Assembly: GCF_000787575.1 (NCBI RefSeq) | Contig: NW_012236528.1 | Span: 1,055,552-1,119,551, forward strand | DNA length: 64,000 bases | Direction of reading: 5' to 3' | Source of the DNA: Acytostelium subglobosum LB1 | Lineage: Eukaryota; Evosea; Eumycetozoa; Acytosteliales; Acytosteliaceae | Shown here: positions 10,418-21,595 of the stretch, in pieces | How positions within the stretch are numbered: position 1 is the stretch's first letter | How the letters are laid out: each line of letters opens with the position of its first letter | The notes under the pieces: generated by a model | The model's input: the letters and a program-made list of their open reading frames with translations, nothing else | What the model was told of the DNA's origin: nothing | Database searches by the model: none | Position numbers and translations under genes: made by a program

Positions 10418-12112
10418 TTAGTTTGTTACCAACTTGGGTGGTGTAGCAGGAGGTGATTGATAGTGAGAACTCAACCCTTGAAATATACTAGATAGAGACA
10501 CTGTGGAAGTAGCAGTAGTAGTAGTAGTAGTAGGGACAGGTGATTTTTGAGTGCTATCCAATGAATTGGTTATTGGTAGCGGTGATTTGGCTTGTTCAAT
10601 GGTAGTAGTAGTACCATTGCTCGAGGTAGGAGGAGGAGGTTTGTACTTTTGAATACCTCTTGATCCATTAACCAAGTACATCACTCCCTTGATAATCCTA
10701 ATATGGTCAAAGGTAAAGAATACTTGGTGGCTTATGATGGTGGACCTCTTTGTTATCATTGATATTCTGATAAAAAATAATGGATAGGTTAACATGAGGT
10801 AGAGATCTCCAGTGAGGCTGTCAAAGCATGATTTGCTATTTAGGATACTCGTGTCAATCATGAATTGGTCGGTGATGTCTTCAGATGACTTTGCAAAGGG
10901 ATTGAATATGACGATACGTCCATTGACCACCACATGGATCTTCCCAAGATGGATAAAAGTGCAAGTTGGGATACCTTTAGACAGTTCATCAATGTCACCA
11001 ATATGATCACATTCCTTGGTGATGACATTGAGCCTGTCAACCCTTGTAAGATACTTCTCTTCCATTTGGCCACCAATTATGTAAATGTAGTTGTTGGGAA
11101 CGTCTTGTAGAACAGAGATATTCATTCCACCTTCAAGAACGGTCTGTGTCCATGAAGGGAACTTCCTTGTACGTGAGAAGATGTAATATTGCAAATACAT
11201 CCTGGATTTGGATAGTCCTGATTCTCCAAAGACATAGTGATCATCACCAACTGAGCATGATTGAAAGATGGGACCCTTCACCTGAGTAAATGGCGTCCTC
11301 TCGAGTTCAACAATACTTCCATTATTGGTATCATACAATAATGGCAATCCCCTATTATCCACCATGAAGATTTGAGTATCCTTTGATAAACTCTGAGGAC
11401 ACACGGAGACATTGTTCTTGACAACCTCCATCAATGACACACTATCAGAATTGAGAATGAGATGCTCAGGTTGATTGAGGGTATCCTTGGTCTTGACTAG
11501 ATACTGCTGTAGCTTCTTGAGACGACTTGTTTCTTCTTTGGATCCGCTTGTATGGTTGGCAGAGTCTTTGATTCCCTCCATGAATGACCCAAATGATACA
11601 ACCTTGTTGACCAATTTGATTAAGTCGACAGCAGTCATGTCCACAATACAATGCTCCACTCCATCACAATGGTCGAGGAGACTCAAAGTAGAGTTGAGAT
11701 CTTTGATGACCTTCTCCACAGTTGATTCACCATCCTTGATACTTTTGATTAATGGCTGCTTCAACTTCTCTTCTTCCTTGTTAAGCTGTGTGTGCAACTC
11801 CTGGAAGACCTGACTAAGTTGGCTGACACTGTCGGTATGTGACTTGTGGACAGTGGACAAGGACTTGAGGATCGTCCACAATGTTTGAATATGATCTCTT
11901 TCCTTCACATAGATTGGAGTAGACTTGTTGGACAATGATGCCTCTGTCGCTAGCTTATGACCCAAGTGGTCCAATGTCACACACTCTTGACATACCAACT
12001 CCTTGTCATCCAGACACAGAAACATCTGTTTCAGATTATGTTTAACACAATGTTCACTGACCACCTCAATCTTAACCTCCTCGGCTTTATCACTTTTGGT
12101 ACTCTCAATCAT
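10418..12112 (-). CDS. B-box zinc finger / kelch-like protein, array member 1
   Basis: A single exon of about 564 residues. The ATG at 12112 is preferred over 12151 because the extra 13 codons are AT-rich and untypical. A B-box zinc finger lies at about residues 20-55 (CVKHNLKQMFLCLDDKELVC, then QECVTLDHLGHKL) with the expected Cys/His spacing. Next comes a helical, coiled-coil-like stretch of about 150 residues. The C-terminal half has kelch/beta-propeller-like repeats with the pattern NNYIYIIGGQ, TRVDRLNVITKECD and LGKIHVVVNGRIVIFNP. The tail is Ser/Thr/Pro-rich. It shares this order with the two genes at 13.7-17.6 kb. B-box proteins of this type are an expanded dictyostelid family; the substrate or partner is unknown. 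Confidence 0.85.
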   Translation of the reverse strand: MIESTKSDKAEEVKIEVVSEHCVKHNLKQMFLCLDDKELVCQECVTLDHLGHKLATEASLSNKSTPIYVKERDHIQTLWTILKSLSTVHKSHTDSVSQLSQVFQELHTQLNKEEEKLKQPLIKSIKDGESTVEKVIKDLNSTLSLLDHCDGVEHCIVDMTAVDLIKLVNKVVSFGSFMEGIKDSANHTSGSKEETSRLKKLQQYLVKTKDTLNQPEHLILNSDSVSLMEVVKNNVSVCPQSLSKDTQIFMVDNRGLPLLYDTNNGSIVELERTPFTQVKGPIFQSCSVGDDHYVFGESGLSKSRMYLQYYIFSRTRKFPSWTQTVLEGGMNISVLQDVPNNYIYIIGGQMEEKYLTRVDRLNVITKECDHIGDIDELSKGIPTCTFIHLGKIHVVVNGRIVIFNPFAKSSEDITDQFMIDTSILNSKSCFDSLTGDLYLMLTYPLFFIRISMITKRSTIISHQVFFTFDHIRIIKGVMYLVNGSRGIQKYKPPPPTSSNGTTTTIEQAKSPLPITNSLDSTQKSPVPTTTTTTATSTVSLSSIFQGLSSHYQSPPATPPKLVTN

Positions 12113-12151
12113 TCTTTCTTCTATTATAATATGACTAAATATATATAACAA

Positions 12152-12677
12152 TGTTAAAGTATATTTAATGATTGAATGATTGAAGAATGATGGAGGAGGA
12201 ATTAAACTTTAATGTTCATTTGGATATTCTATCCATTACACAGATTTGTACAACATATTATCCACGGAAACAGAGGCCCATTTTTGTGATCAACCAAGAT
12301 TTGGTCCCAGCAAAATAGTGAGATCTGGATCTCAAATTGGGTTTGATTGTTTTGATCATCCAACCACTTGCAAAATCAAGTTGGCCAAATGGTTAACTGA
12401 TCATTCACTCCGCCTCCAGCGCACAGTACGAAACTGCATCACTCACCTACTTCGCGATCAATGTGAAGGGCAATTTGGGACTGATTGATTGATTGGAAAC
12501 TCAAGTGATCACTGGCAACCAAACAAATGGTGAACAATATTATTCTATCATTCAATCATAGTATTAATCAATGAAACTATCAATAATAACTTTCATGAAC
12601 GTTATCAACGAGTTGGTTTGATCCTTGTAGTAGTAGGAAAGAGTAAACAACATAGATATATTTTTATTTCTTCTTGA
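12152..12677. other. Spacer between B-box gene 1 and the decayed copy
   Basis: About half a kilobase that includes the promoter of B-box gene 1. An 80-codon plus-strand frame (12246-12488) contains Cys and Trp residues but has no recognisable domain and poor context. No RNA gene recognised. Confidence 0.35.
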
Positions 12678-13310
12678 TTATTTTTTGGCTTGCCCAAAGA
12701 GGTCAGGCCTAACATTGTCAAACAAAGACATTGGTTTTCCATTTCCGTTAATTTGTCGACCGTTGTTAAACAAAGTTGTAGGTGCTCCAAAGGATGTAGT
12801 CTCTGGCGGATTTCCAAAGATTGAGTCCCTGGTCCATTTGCCAAAGATAACATCATACTTCTGGACAAACATATTATCATTCGATGTCAAGTATATACAT
12901 TGGCAATAGATTGTAATGTTGTCAGTTCTCCATGGTAAGAGGATTGTTGGTACAGTTGTAACTATTGTCAGAACTTTGGTCTCCATTGACAATCTGAGTA
13001 ATATTTCCGAATTGTCCACACCTATTAAAAGATAGAGACATTCTTGGTATGCATTAAAAATCGCTTTTCCTAACAATTGATTGTAGCTAACATTGAATCT
13101 GTTGGTGACGTCACCTCTGTTTGTTGACTAGATCATACTCAAAGATGCGTCCAGAGAACACCACAACCAATAGGTCGTTGTAGATGAATGCTACCAACGC
13201 GTTCGAAAGTGTTGTTGCTTATATCGAACTTATCAATTCTGGTCAGGTGTCCAGAGAGCGTTCTGCCTCCAATGAGATAGATATAAAAACCAGCGATCGG
13301 GAATAATACT
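12678..13310 (-). pseudogene. Truncated B-box/kelch-like copy
   Basis: This minus-strand stretch matches only the C-terminal third of the neighbouring gene at 13712-15571. Segments such as IYLIGGRTLSGHLTRIDKF and NNTFERVG are recognisable, then SFIYNDLL and GRIFEYDLVNKQ, then a clean 132-codon frame (13076-12678) ending in an FG-containing tail (SIFGNPPETTSFGAPTT). Relative to the intact paralog, about ten residues are missing after NNTFERVG (the YIPEIGGSTP part) with a frame change there. A second single-base shift occurs near 13133. No B-box or coiled-coil part is found upstream. It looks like a 5'-truncated tandem duplicate, though a still-expressed C-terminal piece cannot be excluded. Confidence 0.75.
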
Positions 13311-13711
13311 GATATTGATTAAGTGATGATTTAAACTCTCAAATAATGATGGTACTCTTCATATGTATGATTGTAGGTGTGGATAATGAAGATTAGGATG
13401 GGGTGTACTCGAATACAGTCTTGAATATTCTCATGAAGCGGGGGTATTCTTTCCACTCAATTCATCTCTCAACATTGGTAGAGTAGAGTTGTATATCGAG
13501 ATATATATATTAATTAATACAAATATATAAATAGATTTGAAAATGATAAGTACATCTTATAACGACTATTTATCTTCAGCAATGGATAAACCAATCAAAT
13601 ATTAATTTTAAATAAATTAATAATCAATCAATAAAATTAAAATAAAATCCATTCCAGGGTATTAACTAAGTTTGTATTTTATTAAAAGTATTTAATTTAG
13701 ATAAGAATTAA
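13311..13711. other. AT-rich spacer between B-box copies
   Basis: Very AT-rich, with TATA/TTAAT runs at 13500-13690. The part next to the decayed copy (13311-13450) may hold unrecognisable remnants of the same repeat domain. The rest resembles the 3' flank of the intact gene that ends at 13712. Confidence 0.35.
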
Positions 13712-15571
13712 TTATTGGCCAAAAGCATCAGTAAGTTGAAACAAAGAAGTGGTTGCTCCAAAGCCATTTTGAAGGGGAGGGAGAGGGGGATTGCCAAAGA
13801 CATTGTCCTTGGTCCAAATGCCAATGGAGGTACTATACTTCTGGACATTCTTTGTTTGGTTGGAAGTCAAGAAAATATTTGGATATATAAAGGACATTGT
13901 TTCAGTCCTCCAAAAATGAGGAAACGTTGCTGGTACAGATGTCAAGATGACCAATTGTTTGGTCTCCATAGACAACTTGAGAAGTACCTCACAGTGGTCC
14001 ATTTGTACCAAGAGATAGAGTGTTTCTGAGTATCTATTATAACAAGCCTTGCCTTGAAGATGATTGGAATCTACATTGAATCTGCTTGATACATCTAAAC
14101 TCTGATTGTTGGCAAAGTCATATTCAATGATTCGTCCATTCGATACCAAATAAAGAAGATCTTTGTAGATGAATGAGCAGATTGGAGTGCTTCCGCCAAT
14201 CTCGGGAATGTAACCTAGTCGTTCGAAGGTGTTGGTTGGTATATTGAACTTGTCTATCCTTGTCAAGTATCCTGCCGCCACTCTTCCACCAATGAGATAG
14301 ATATTTGAATAGTCCTTGAAATTGTAAAGTACTGATATTCTCTCTCCTCCTTCTCCAGTGGTGATGTCTCCTTGGTGGGTGTAAGTTCCTATATAATTTG
14401 AGAAACAAGAGTAGGTCTTGGAAGATATAGAGCCACCGAATATATAGATCCGACCACCACAGTCAGCAAATGAATCTCTTGTGTAGAGCCTTGGCTCGGA
14501 GTCCTCTACAGAGTATTTTCTCCAACCACCTTTCTCTGTGTCAAATGTTGACATGTATCCATCAGAATTGATTCTATAAAGATATTTGTCTGGCATCTTG
14601 AAGTCGTCGGGGATAGGATCAATTGATACTCCTTGTTGAACAAGTTGGGAAACATTATTCATCAACTGACTCTGGTCGAATTTGAAACCAAACTTGTCTG
14701 GCTGTTCATATTTGGGACGATGATTCTCTTCGTAGTTCATAAGATGATGTTGGAACAGATAGAGCCGAATCTCTGGTTCATTTGGATCTTGATACACTCT
14801 ATCAGTTTCCTCCACTTTGGAATTCTTGATCAAATTGTCCAAAGAGTCGGATGAGTGGATGGCAGTGACCAAAAATTCAATTGAGTTGCTTGGTATCTGA
14901 GGTAGTGGTTCCCCAGTACCATTGGGAGCCGACTTCGATTCCGTTACACACTCCTCGCTATCATCTTCCTCTAAACTCTCTGTTGCCTCTTTTTCATCAA
15001 CAACAATCTTAACTTTATCCTCATCCTCCTTCACTTCAGATTCTTGATGTATGAAAGATTCCCACCAACACGAGTTGGTATCGCTCTGGTTGGGGAGGCC
15101 AACTAGTAGGAGTAGGGAGTTGACTTCCTTTATGGCCTTCTCCAGTGTTGCCTCTGTTGCTTCAATGTTGGTAGTGAGTGGCTTAATCAGCTTGTGCTCC
15201 TCGAGAGTCAGAGCTTCATGTAGATTATGGAATAGCTGGTGTATGACCTTCTCTTGATCGGTGAATTCGTGATGGGCCTTTGCCAGACCCTTCATTGTTG
15301 TCCAAACATAATTCAAACGTTTGGTGTGCTCCACCACAATAGGTGCTTCTTTGTTGGCCATGTAATCAGAGTTGGCAATCTTGTGTCCAAAGTGTTTGGA
15401 AGATACACAACCTGAACATATCATATCATTGTCATCCAGACACAGGAACTGTAGTTTCTTGTCATGTTTATTACAACGACCAAAGGCCTTTCCAACATCC
15501 TTCACTTCTTTCTCATCCTTCTTCTCCTTCACCATCTCCTTATTGGTAGTAGTAATAGTTGCACCAAACAT
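13712..15571 (-). CDS. B-box zinc finger / kelch-like protein, array member 2
   Basis: A single exon of 619 residues. A B-box lies at about residues 30-65 (CNKHDKKLQFLCLDDNDMIC, then SGCVSSKHFGHKI), followed by a helical region rich in Leu and charged residues. An acidic Glu/Asp insert (about residues 175-215) is absent from member 1. Kelch-like repeats fill the C-terminal half: GRIYIFGGSISSKTY, SNIYLIGGRVAAGYLTRIDK and KDLLYLVSNGRIIEYDF. The last 30 residues contain FG dipeptides (NVFGNPP, GFGATTSLF, DAFGQ). The decayed copy at 12678 shares this tail, so that copy derives from this member. Function unknown beyond the domain order. Confidence 0.85.
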   Translation of the reverse strand: MFGATITTTNKEMVKEKKDEKEVKDVGKAFGRCNKHDKKLQFLCLDDNDMICSGCVSSKHFGHKIANSDYMANKEAPIVVEHTKRLNYVWTTMKGLAKAHHEFTDQEKVIHQLFHNLHEALTLEEHKLIKPLTTNIEATEATLEKAIKEVNSLLLLVGLPNQSDTNSCWWESFIHQESEVKEDEDKVKIVVDEKEATESLEEDDSEECVTESKSAPNGTGEPLPQIPSNSIEFLVTAIHSSDSLDNLIKNSKVEETDRVYQDPNEPEIRLYLFQHHLMNYEENHRPKYEQPDKFGFKFDQSQLMNNVSQLVQQGVSIDPIPDDFKMPDKYLYRINSDGYMSTFDTEKGGWRKYSVEDSEPRLYTRDSFADCGGRIYIFGGSISSKTYSCFSNYIGTYTHQGDITTGEGGERISVLYNFKDYSNIYLIGGRVAAGYLTRIDKFNIPTNTFERLGYIPEIGGSTPICSFIYKDLLYLVSNGRIIEYDFANNQSLDVSSRFNVDSNHLQGKACYNRYSETLYLLVQMDHCEVLLKLSMETKQLVILTSVPATFPHFWRTETMSFIYPNIFLTSNQTKNVQKYSTSIGIWTKDNVFGNPPLPPLQNGFGATTSLFQLTDAFGQ

Positions 15572-15835
15572 TCTTACTATTGATTGATATTCTATGTGAT
15601 AGTTGTGATTATTGAGTATGATTAATGATCACTATCATAACGAAGATGTGTTATTGCATAACATTATCAGATTGGTGACGATCATCCATTCATTCATTCA
15701 TTATCAAGATCCGGCTGGGGTTGTTCCAACAATCACACACACATCTTACAAAACGAGTGTGTGTATCAATCACCTGGCGGAACACTATCAAACTAAACAT
15801 ACAAGATGTATCATGAATATGGTCAAGCGATATGT

Positions 15836-17635
15836 TTATCTTCGCTGTGCCTGTAGTTGTGGAGGGAGTGGCAGTGGCGGATTAACAACTTGTGGCAGCA
15901 CCTGGTTGTTGTTGTTGTTGTTGTTGCCAAAGACAAACACTGCTGGTGGTTTGGCCGGTGCTGGTTGTGCTGGCGCAGCAATTGGCACAGCTCCACCAGC
16001 AGCTCCAACACCTCCAAATATGTTGAGGGGCTGTCTAGAATTGTCCATCAGTGTTGTCCATGTATCCTGTGCAATGTTGTATCTCATCACTGTATTGGTC
16101 GCCGGTGTATACAGATACAATGCATCGTTGATGATCGCCACCGAGTGCGTCTTCCACACCACCTTGTCGAGCAGTGGCAGCTGCGCCAGACATGTGAACC
16201 TCTTGGTGTTCAACGAGAGCTTGATAAAGACCTTGAGGTTGTCGAGCAAGTAGATGTGGCCGAGGCCGTCGTAGCACACGCGGCTCGACAGATGGATCGT
16301 GTCCAGGTGGAACTGAGGTGTTATGTCCACGCACTGTCGATTGAACATGTCATAGGTGAGGATGCGACCCGTGCAGACAATGTAAAGCAGGTCATTGAAC
16401 AAGAATGTGCACGTAGGTGTGCCAGTGCCCAGCTCCTCGATGCTGCCAATCCTGTCAAACACCTTGGTGTGTACATTGAGTCGGTCGATGCGCTTGAGGT
16501 ATCCACCGCCGCCGCCGCCAACAATGTCGGCAGCAGGTGAGCGTCCTCCAACCAAGTAGATGTAGTTGGAGCCATCGTAGCACACAGCCGCGCTGTTTCC
16601 TCCGTCGCCAGTGGTGACCTCAGCGTGGTCATCGTATATCTTGTTGTTGAGCGAGTAGCGCGAGTACGTCTTGGTCAGTCCTGAATCGCCAAAAACGTAT
16701 ATATAGTCTCCGACGCGAATGAGTGAGCTTGAGGTCTGTGAGCGCATCTCAATGTCCTTGGCCGTGTGCTGTGTCCATGTTGCGGTGCCAGTGTGGAAGG
16801 TGCTGAGCTGGCCAAGCGCATTAAGCATGTAGAGCAACGATGACTGTGGCTTCAGAGGCTCGGCCCTCAGTGTGCGATCAGTTGTCATGTCAAAGCCTAG
16901 ATTGATCGTCTTTGTAATGTCGCTCTTCAGCCTGTCCGACTGGAACTTGATCGAGAGGAAGTCGGGCAGCGAGTAGCTGACGTTGTTGAACGAGACCAAG
17001 TGATGTCTGAACTGCCCCAGCAGGTTGTCCTGGTCGCCAACCACAACGTCCTCCTGGATGGGCGACTGATTGGCCGTGACGAATGCCTCGATTGTGCCCG
17101 AGGACTTGATCGACGCGATCAATGGGGCCATGGCCGTGACGCTCACCTGCTGCAGTCCATGCTGTTGCGCGGCTGCCTCTTGATTGTTGGCGGGGTTGTT
17201 CACGCCGCCAATGAGCACAAGTATCGAGTTGACCTCTTTGATGATGTTCTCGATGGTCGACTCGGCCTCTTGACGCTTGGATACGAATGGCTTCTTCAAC
17301 TTGTGCTCTTCGATCGTTAGCATTGCGTGTAGCTCGTGGAAGACCTGCTGAACACGACTCTCATTGTCGACCAATGACTCGTGCACCTCGCCCAGATCCT
17401 TTAGCATGCGCCACAGTGCATGGAGACGATCCCTATGCTCTGCCACTATCGGTGTGGCCTTGTTTAACAACGATGCTGCATTAACAAACTTGTGAGCAAA
17501 GTGTTCTGTCGTCACGCAGTCTGAACAAATCAAAGTTCTATCATTCGTGCACAAGAACTTCAACTTCTTATTATGTTGTGGGCATTTGTCAACCATCTGT
17601 TCATCAGTATTGACATGTTTGTTATCCACCTCCAT
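15836..17635 (-). CDS. B-box zinc finger / kelch-like protein, array member 3
   Basis: A single exon of 599 residues. A B-box lies at residues 19-55 (CPQHNKKLKFLCTNDRTLIC, then SDCVTTEHFAHKF), followed by a coiled-coil-like stretch. Kelch-type repeats follow: IYVFGDSGLTKTYSRY, NYIYLVGGRSPAAD (with a Gly run), YLKRIDRLNVHTKVFDRIG and NDLLYIVCTGRILTYDM. The tail is Ala/Pro/Gly-rich with FGGVGAAGG, a poly-Asn run and a Pro-rich end. Its coding DNA is clearly more GC-rich than members 1 and 2, so the copies have diverged or been maintained differently. Intergenic spacing to member 2 is only about 260 bases. Confidence 0.85.
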   Translation of the reverse strand: MEVDNKHVNTDEQMVDKCPQHNKKLKFLCTNDRTLICSDCVTTEHFAHKFVNAASLLNKATPIVAEHRDRLHALWRMLKDLGEVHESLVDNESRVQQVFHELHAMLTIEEHKLKKPFVSKRQEAESTIENIIKEVNSILVLIGGVNNPANNQEAAAQQHGLQQVSVTAMAPLIASIKSSGTIEAFVTANQSPIQEDVVVGDQDNLLGQFRHHLVSFNNVSYSLPDFLSIKFQSDRLKSDITKTINLGFDMTTDRTLRAEPLKPQSSLLYMLNALGQLSTFHTGTATWTQHTAKDIEMRSQTSSSLIRVGDYIYVFGDSGLTKTYSRYSLNNKIYDDHAEVTTGDGGNSAAVCYDGSNYIYLVGGRSPAADIVGGGGGGYLKRIDRLNVHTKVFDRIGSIEELGTGTPTCTFLFNDLLYIVCTGRILTYDMFNRQCVDITPQFHLDTIHLSSRVCYDGLGHIYLLDNLKVFIKLSLNTKRFTCLAQLPLLDKVVWKTHSVAIINDALYLYTPATNTVMRYNIAQDTWTTLMDNSRQPLNIFGGVGAAGGAVPIAAPAQPAPAKPPAVFVFGNNNNNNNQVLPQVVNPPLPLPPQLQAQRR

Positions 17636-17888
17636 GTATGTATATTATATGTATCTTTATCTTTATCTCTATGTATGTGAGTGATCTAGGAATGAATGAT
17701 AGAATGAATGAATGAAAAGGGAGGGAAGTTCTTCAAATCTTCAAAAACTTCAAATTTGTGTTAATTCCAAAAGTGTGGCATGTACTTTGTGGGATTGACC
17801 CACCATTCACTTTCATTTCGAGATCGAACTTATACATGTACAGATAATAATAAATACTTAAAGACATACACATACATATACACATAGA

Positions 17889-19328
17889 ATGAACAATAAT
17901 AGTAATGATACACCACCTACTGTCACAGTGACATCGACTACATCACCAACAGCTACAGCAACAACGACAGTATCATCGACCAATGCAGTGATGGCAGATG
18001 ATAATATAAGTGAACATTCATTGGCATCAGAGTTTCTTACGACCAACTTGAACCCACCATTCAATAAGAAGGGTTCAATAGAGATATATAGAGACTGCTT
18101 CTACGCCAAGCTAACACACGGTCTTACCGCCTACCAATTGTTTGAGCCGGCCGTGTCAGAGTCGGACCCTTCACAACTCGAACCACGTCTAATCCGCAAC
18201 TTCAAACAAAAGACCTCACCAAAGAAGACCAAACTCGTACTCTACATGCATGGCATGTACTGGTGGGGCTTCACCTTCCACAGACTAGTTCAGCCACTCA
18301 TTCAAAAGGGATACACAGTTCTATTGTTTGGTATGTGGTCGTCAGTCATGGTGCAGTCAATCAATCAATCAACTATCTAACATGACTCAATGTGCGTACA
18401 GACTTTTATGGAAGAGGCAGGAGCGACTCGCCAGACATACCTTATACTTTGGACACATATTTGGGACAGGCTATTGATTTGATTGATTATCTATCGGTGG
18501 AGAGAGTATATTTGATTGGATATTCTATGGGTGGCGCAGTTGCCACTCACTTTGCTGCTACACATCCACAACGTATCATTCGTCTATGTCTAATGGGTCC
18601 AGCTATCATCCCCGTCAGCATACCACTAGTCGCCAAACTGATAACAATGCCATATCTTGGAAAGTTCCTTTTCAAACTGGCTGGTGCTAGCCAACTCATT
18701 CGCTCGGTCGAGAAGTAAGTCACACCTGGTGGGACATGACATGACCTGGCACGACTGACCCTGACACTCAATCGTCCAACCATGACACACATTCAACCAA
18801 ACAATCAAACAATAGTGATAGATTCAAGAATGACGTTACTGATCCAGAAAAGATTGATCCAAACATCATTGATGACATGATCGAAAAGGTCAAGTGGCAG
18901 GTACTTGAAAAGCCAGGCTTCCTTGATTCCTTCCACAGCACACTGTACAACAACAACTTTGCAAATGGGCATCTCCATTTGCTGCCAAACATACCCGCGA
19001 ACCTACCCATTACCGTCATTCTTGTAAGTGTCTCTCCATCTTTGTGTCGTGCATGACTCCCCAATCATTCAACCGACATATTAATTAATGAGCCCACAAC
19101 TGACAACATACATACCTGATCACATGCATACATACATCACATACATCATACATCTAGGGCTCCAACGATGTTGTAATACCTATCACTAGTGCCAAGTCGG
19201 CGATCAAACATCATCTGCCGCAGGCCACCATTGTCACTATTGAGAGTGGGCACGCCTTCCAAGTGGAAGCCCCACAACTACTGAAGGCAGCACTCATCGA
19301 TGAGTATCTCAAAGAGTCAGCTGTATGA
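17889..19328 (+). CDS. Alpha/beta-hydrolase fold protein
   Basis: Four exons, 17889-18330, 18402-18714, 18816-19023 and 19158-19328, all with GT-AG ends and matching phase; 377 residues. After a Thr/Ser-rich start of about 45 residues comes an alpha/beta-hydrolase core. KLVLYMHGMYWWGFTFHRLV contains the oxyanion-hole His-Gly, DFYGRGRSDSPD is the usual post-strand-4 loop, and LIGYSMGGAVATHFA is the nucleophile elbow (GxSxG, Ser). Near the C-terminus, GSNDVVIP supplies the acid and IESGHAFQVEAP the catalytic His. The triad is therefore intact. Such proteins include lipases and esterases; the substrate is unknown. No signal peptide or membrane segment was found. Confidence 0.9.
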
Positions 19329-19408
19329 GAGAACTCTCTCACGAACATATTAAACATTTTGGTATCAATCAATCAGGTGATATCAATAGATCGATATACA
19401 TAGCCGTC

Positions 19409-19893
19409 ATGACGGCAGGTAATGATAATGATTTGGCGCCAAAATATTGATATTTGACGATGATCACACGATTCGCAATGATCAGGAATGAAGCACAGAC
19501 TCTACCCCCATCCGATCGCGCATGTCGAACAACCTCGCGTTATATCTCAACGGCATGAACATGACAATCATGGACATCGAGATCAATGATTGCCTCACCC
19601 AGTGGCGTGTCTATTATTACATCGGTGGCAGGTTAGGCTGTTCAAGTAAGCACCCATCCCATTTGCCTTACTAGGTTCATGACGGTCAGTGTGTGTGGCC
19701 CTTCCCAACTTTGTTCTTGCCTTGACCCGTCGCCAATGATGGCCTACCCTATTTACACACCCTCACTCACACTCACTAACTCAATCAATCGACCAATCAA
19801 CAACCTTCGTGCCTTCACTTGCCTGACATGTGTTGCTGTTGCAAAGGTGCTGATGTCAATGTTAACAGCACAGCTGGTACTAAAGATATATGA
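19409..19893 (+). CDS. Candidate small spliced gene, unrecognised
   Basis: A three-exon model: 19409-19418, 19499-19645 and 19847-19893, about 67 residues. The middle exon reads cleanly (MSNNLALYLNGMNMTIMDIE, then INDCLTQWRVYYYIGGRLG) and ends at a GTAAGC donor, which is what draws attention to it. The first exon (MTAD) and the last are less certain; the last needs an AAG acceptor. No family is recognised. If real, it is a small protein encoded tail-to-head with the hydrolase gene. Confidence 0.3.
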
Positions 19894-21595
19894 TGGTGAT
19901 GTGTTTGCCTGTCTCCCCCAAGCCCTTAAACTCCCCCTTAACTACCAAACAACCAAGAATACCCGTATTCCATTCTTAACTTGTTATAGGCATAGCAATA
20001 TTGGCTAGGTCATCATCTCATCAAGTGATCATTCCATTCCATTCCAACATCCAACCTACATTCACACACAGATATATACACTACTTATTACTTAATCAAT
20101 CAATCAAACACATGTACATATAATCAGACACCAGTTGACAGACATAGCCAGACCAACATTACACCTACCCTCCGCCTCCTATCCCCATTTTCACTCTTCT
20201 TTTCTTGTAAATACTACTACTATTCCCTTATACCCCGACCCGACAGACCAATCACAACAGACCAACTACAACTACAATCACCGAACCTTGATGTAAGTTA
20301 CAACAACATACTACCATACTACATATATCACATATGGATGACCTTGAACATGCTACCGGTTTGCAAACTTCCCGCGCNTTTTCATCAACCACACTTCAAC
20401 ACATCCCAACCATCTTCATTGATTGATCAATCAAACTGTGTGTGTGAGTGTGCTTGTGTGAAGTGAGTGCCATTGGCACCAGCATCCTTCCTCTTTCGCC
20501 CAGCGTAGCCACACTAACTTCTGCTGCGACTTGTGTGCATTGTGTGAAGTGGAGATGATGGAGGATGAGGTATATGGCTGCGAATGGGTCTATCATTCTT
20601 CATTTGTACCCCGCCCCGATCCCAACACAGAAGTTGGAATTGACTACTCTTGCTTCTGTATCCAAATGTAGGATGGCCCACCCTCATTATATATATATTA
20701 CCAATAGGTGTTTGTATATATATCCACACACATCGTCGATTGATTGATTAATTGTTTGTTTGTTTGGTGTTGTTGGGCAATGTTTGTGTGTGTGTTTGAG
20801 GAGAGAGAGTGAGTGATTGCGTGTGATTGACAAACAAACAAACAAGCAAACAACAACAACTATAAGATCAAGTCAATGGTCTTTGCTGCATTCATTTCCA
20901 TCCATGACCAAACACACACACACACAGACATCACTATAACTACAATTACCAGTTCTTCTACTTCTTTAAGAACAACATAAAGATCAACAACAACTAAAAC
21001 AACGATTATTATATTACATTATGATACAGCGGGATACTTCCCATCCTTCATAACACAATCAGTCATTCAATCAATCAATCAATCAATCAATCTAAAATGT
21101 AAGAGTCAATTCAGTCTTGTTCCCATTAATGTGTTTCCAGTTTGCAATTTGCCCATCGACCTCACTGTTTCACTCAAAGTGTGTGGTGGAACTCTGTCGA
21201 CCTGGATGTTTGTTCATCGCAACCCACCACACACCAACCAAGAGGTATCTTTGGTCAATCAGCATTGACATCATATCCGATTGATTGACCAAAGTTTATT
21301 GTTGTTGTACATGTACACACGTACACCTCACTCAGTCAATCATATTGTTATTATTATTAATTAATCTTATATTTGATGATAGCAATCTCATCATCAATCA
21401 AACAAACACATTCAATCAATCATTGCCTTTATAAAGCAAAGAACTTTGGTTACTAACGTCACTCAACAGTTAATTCTCATATTATCCTTCAATCAGATAA
21501 TCAAATTATTATAACAACCAACATATTACACCTACAGTAGTAACTGTCTATCCATCCATTGTACATACATACATACTTCCCTACTTAAGAAAGAA
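19894..21595. promoter_or_regulatory. Long non-coding stretch, probably a 5' leader/promoter
   Basis: No credible coding frame is found in 1.7 kb. The stretch contains C-rich sequence near 20160-20290 ending at a splice-donor-like GATGTAAGTT. It also holds many CACACA, CAATCAATC and GTTTGTTT runs, and a single N at 20378. The pattern fits an extended 5' untranslated leader with an intron, upstream of the small gene at 21596, but this is inference. Confidence 0.4.
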
